Source of the DNA: Nocardioides sp.
GTDB lineage: Bacteria > Actinomycetota > Actinomycetes > Propionibacteriales > Nocardioidaceae
Length of the DNA stretch: 23,637 nucleotides
NCBI GenBank assembly: GCA_003519585.1
Contig: DOWL01000076.1
Location: 1 to 23,637 of the forward strand
Direction: 5' to 3'
The position numbers and the translations under genes are program-made. The notes beneath the pieces were generated by a model. It saw nothing but the letters and a program-made list of their open reading frames with translations. It was not told the DNA's origin and did not search any database. This document shows, piece after piece, positions 23,050 through 23,637 of this stretch (position 1 is the stretch's first letter; the number at the start of each line of letters is the position of its first letter).

Positions 23050-23403
23050 GTGACCGTGCTCGAGCCATACTCCGCCGCCGCGGACTCCGCGGCCTCACGC
23101 CACGAAGCGTGGCAGGTCGCGCTGGACCGCATCGAGCTCGATCTGATCCGGGCCGAGCGAGCCCTCGACACCGGCACCGGGCTTGCCCGGCTCGACGAGT
23201 GGGAAGTGCCGGACTACTACGGGCCGATCCCCGTCTCGCTTCGGCCGCGCGCCGAGGAGATCCTGGCGCGGCAGCGACAGACCGTACGTCGACTCAGCGA
23301 GCAGCTCGGAGTCAACGCGCAGCACCAGGCCTTCGTGGGAGGCGCCTCGACGCATTCCGCGCCGACGGCCGACGTGGCGATCTATGTCGACGTCAACGCC
23401 TGA
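23050..23403 (+). CDS. Small unknown protein in the flagellar operon (FliT position)
   Basis: 117 aa, GTG start seven bases after the fliS stop; a start slightly downstream cannot be excluded. Residues 15-45 and 65-95 are predicted helices (WQVALDRIELDLIRAERAL; LRPRAEEILARQRQTVRRLSEQLGV), with a short WEVPDYYGPIPVSL loop between. The last 20 residues (APTADVAIYVDVNA) are beta-like. The size, helical nature and location after fliS fit the slot of FliT-type chaperones, but I see no convincing FliT sequence match. The last 20 bases overlap the start of the receiver gene. I would annotate as conserved hypothetical. Confidence 0.7.
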   Translation: MTVLEPYSAAADSAASRHEAWQVALDRIELDLIRAERALDTGTGLARLDEWEVPDYYGPIPVSLRPRAEEILARQRQTVRRLSEQLGVNAQHQAFVGGASTHSAPTADVAIYVDVNA

Positions 23404-23637
23404 GCCACGCCCCGCCTCGCCGAGTCCGACCAGGCACGCCCTGATCGTCGACGACTCGCGCTCGACGCGGTCGACACTGCGACGCATCGTGACGGGGCTC
23501 GGGTGGGACACCAGCGAGGCGGCCGACGGCCGGGCAGCGCTCGACCTGCTGGAACAGGGCCTGGTGCCCGACCTGTGCCTCGTCGGCTGGACCATGCCGG
23601 TGATGGACGGCCGCGAGTTCGTCGGACAGGTCCGGGC
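23384..23637 (+). CDS. CheY-like receiver protein with Gly at the phospho-site (partial)
   Basis: ATG at 23384 (MSTSTPEPRP), overlapping the previous gene by 20 bases; the gene runs off the window. The visible 84 codons give the receiver lead ALIVDDSRSTRSTLRRIV, with acidic pair D23/D24, EAADGRAALDLL, and then DLCLVGWTMPVMDGREF. By alignment with E. coli CheY, G68 (codon GGC) occupies the D57 position (spacing D24 to G68 is 44, as D13 to D57). The canonical phospho-acceptor Asp is therefore absent. It is either a pseudo-receiver that works unphosphorylated or a one-base change (GAC to GGC). The C-terminus is not visible, so additional domains cannot be excluded. Confidence 0.85.
   Translation, partial: MSTSTPEPRPASPSPTRHALIVDDSRSTRSTLRRIVTGLGWDTSEAADGRAALDLLEQGLVPDLCLVGWTMPVMDGREFVGQVR

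Overview
High-GC actinobacterial chromosome, most like a motile Nocardioidaceae (Nocardioides-type) member. This is inferred from strong G/C third-position bias, the actinobacterial htpX/pspAB/pspAA/pspA set, a DUF3043 protein, leaderless TANNNT-N6-GTG/ATG starts, and a single-flagellin flagellar locus with csrA/fliW. No mobile element, RNA gene or CRISPR array was seen, and no gene-free stretch exceeds about 235 bases.

Left part (1-10.9 kb), housekeeping and stress genes: the 3' end of nadA; an unrecognised protein divergent from a VanZ-like membrane protein, separated by a tandem 21-bp repeat; a GreA/GreB-type factor; a GAF histidine kinase; the phage-shock-type operon pspA-pspAA-htpX-pspAB (minus strand); divergent from it a DUF3043 membrane protein and a DMT-like permease; an aldo/keto reductase; a GNAT acetyltransferase translationally coupled to a wrecked azlC (possibly azlC'-'azlD); then dapB.

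Middle (10.9-12.7 kb): a small SAM methyltransferase, then an AT-rich intergenic region with three AGGATATT half-sites in front of a SatD-like/HTH protein and a coupled membrane protein.

Right part (12.7 kb to the end), motility: cheA-cheW (plus); flgN-flgK-flgL-fliW-csrA (minus, tightly coupled); a FliA/WhiG-type sigma factor (plus); fliC, fliD, fliS, a small unknown protein and the start of a CheY-like receiver (plus). Three promoters fit one sigma-28 layout (TCAAGT-like, N11, GCCGA): before fliC, flgN and cheA. The predicted fliC transcript would begin about 5 nt before a perfect 8-bp stem with a GGA-containing tetraloop, followed by a Shine-Dalgarno with two further GGA motifs. That is the architecture of the CsrA-repressed hag leader of Bacillus. 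Together with fliW and csrA in a FliA-driven operon, it predicts a complete FliA / CsrA-FliW-flagellin homeostasis circuit in this actinobacterium.

Oddities: the receiver at the right edge has Gly at the phospho-acceptor Asp position; CheA carries two CheW-like domains and an in-frame hexanucleotide repeat in its linker; a large hairpin lies between cheW and csrA; four 10-bp-phased repeats precede the DUF3043 gene.
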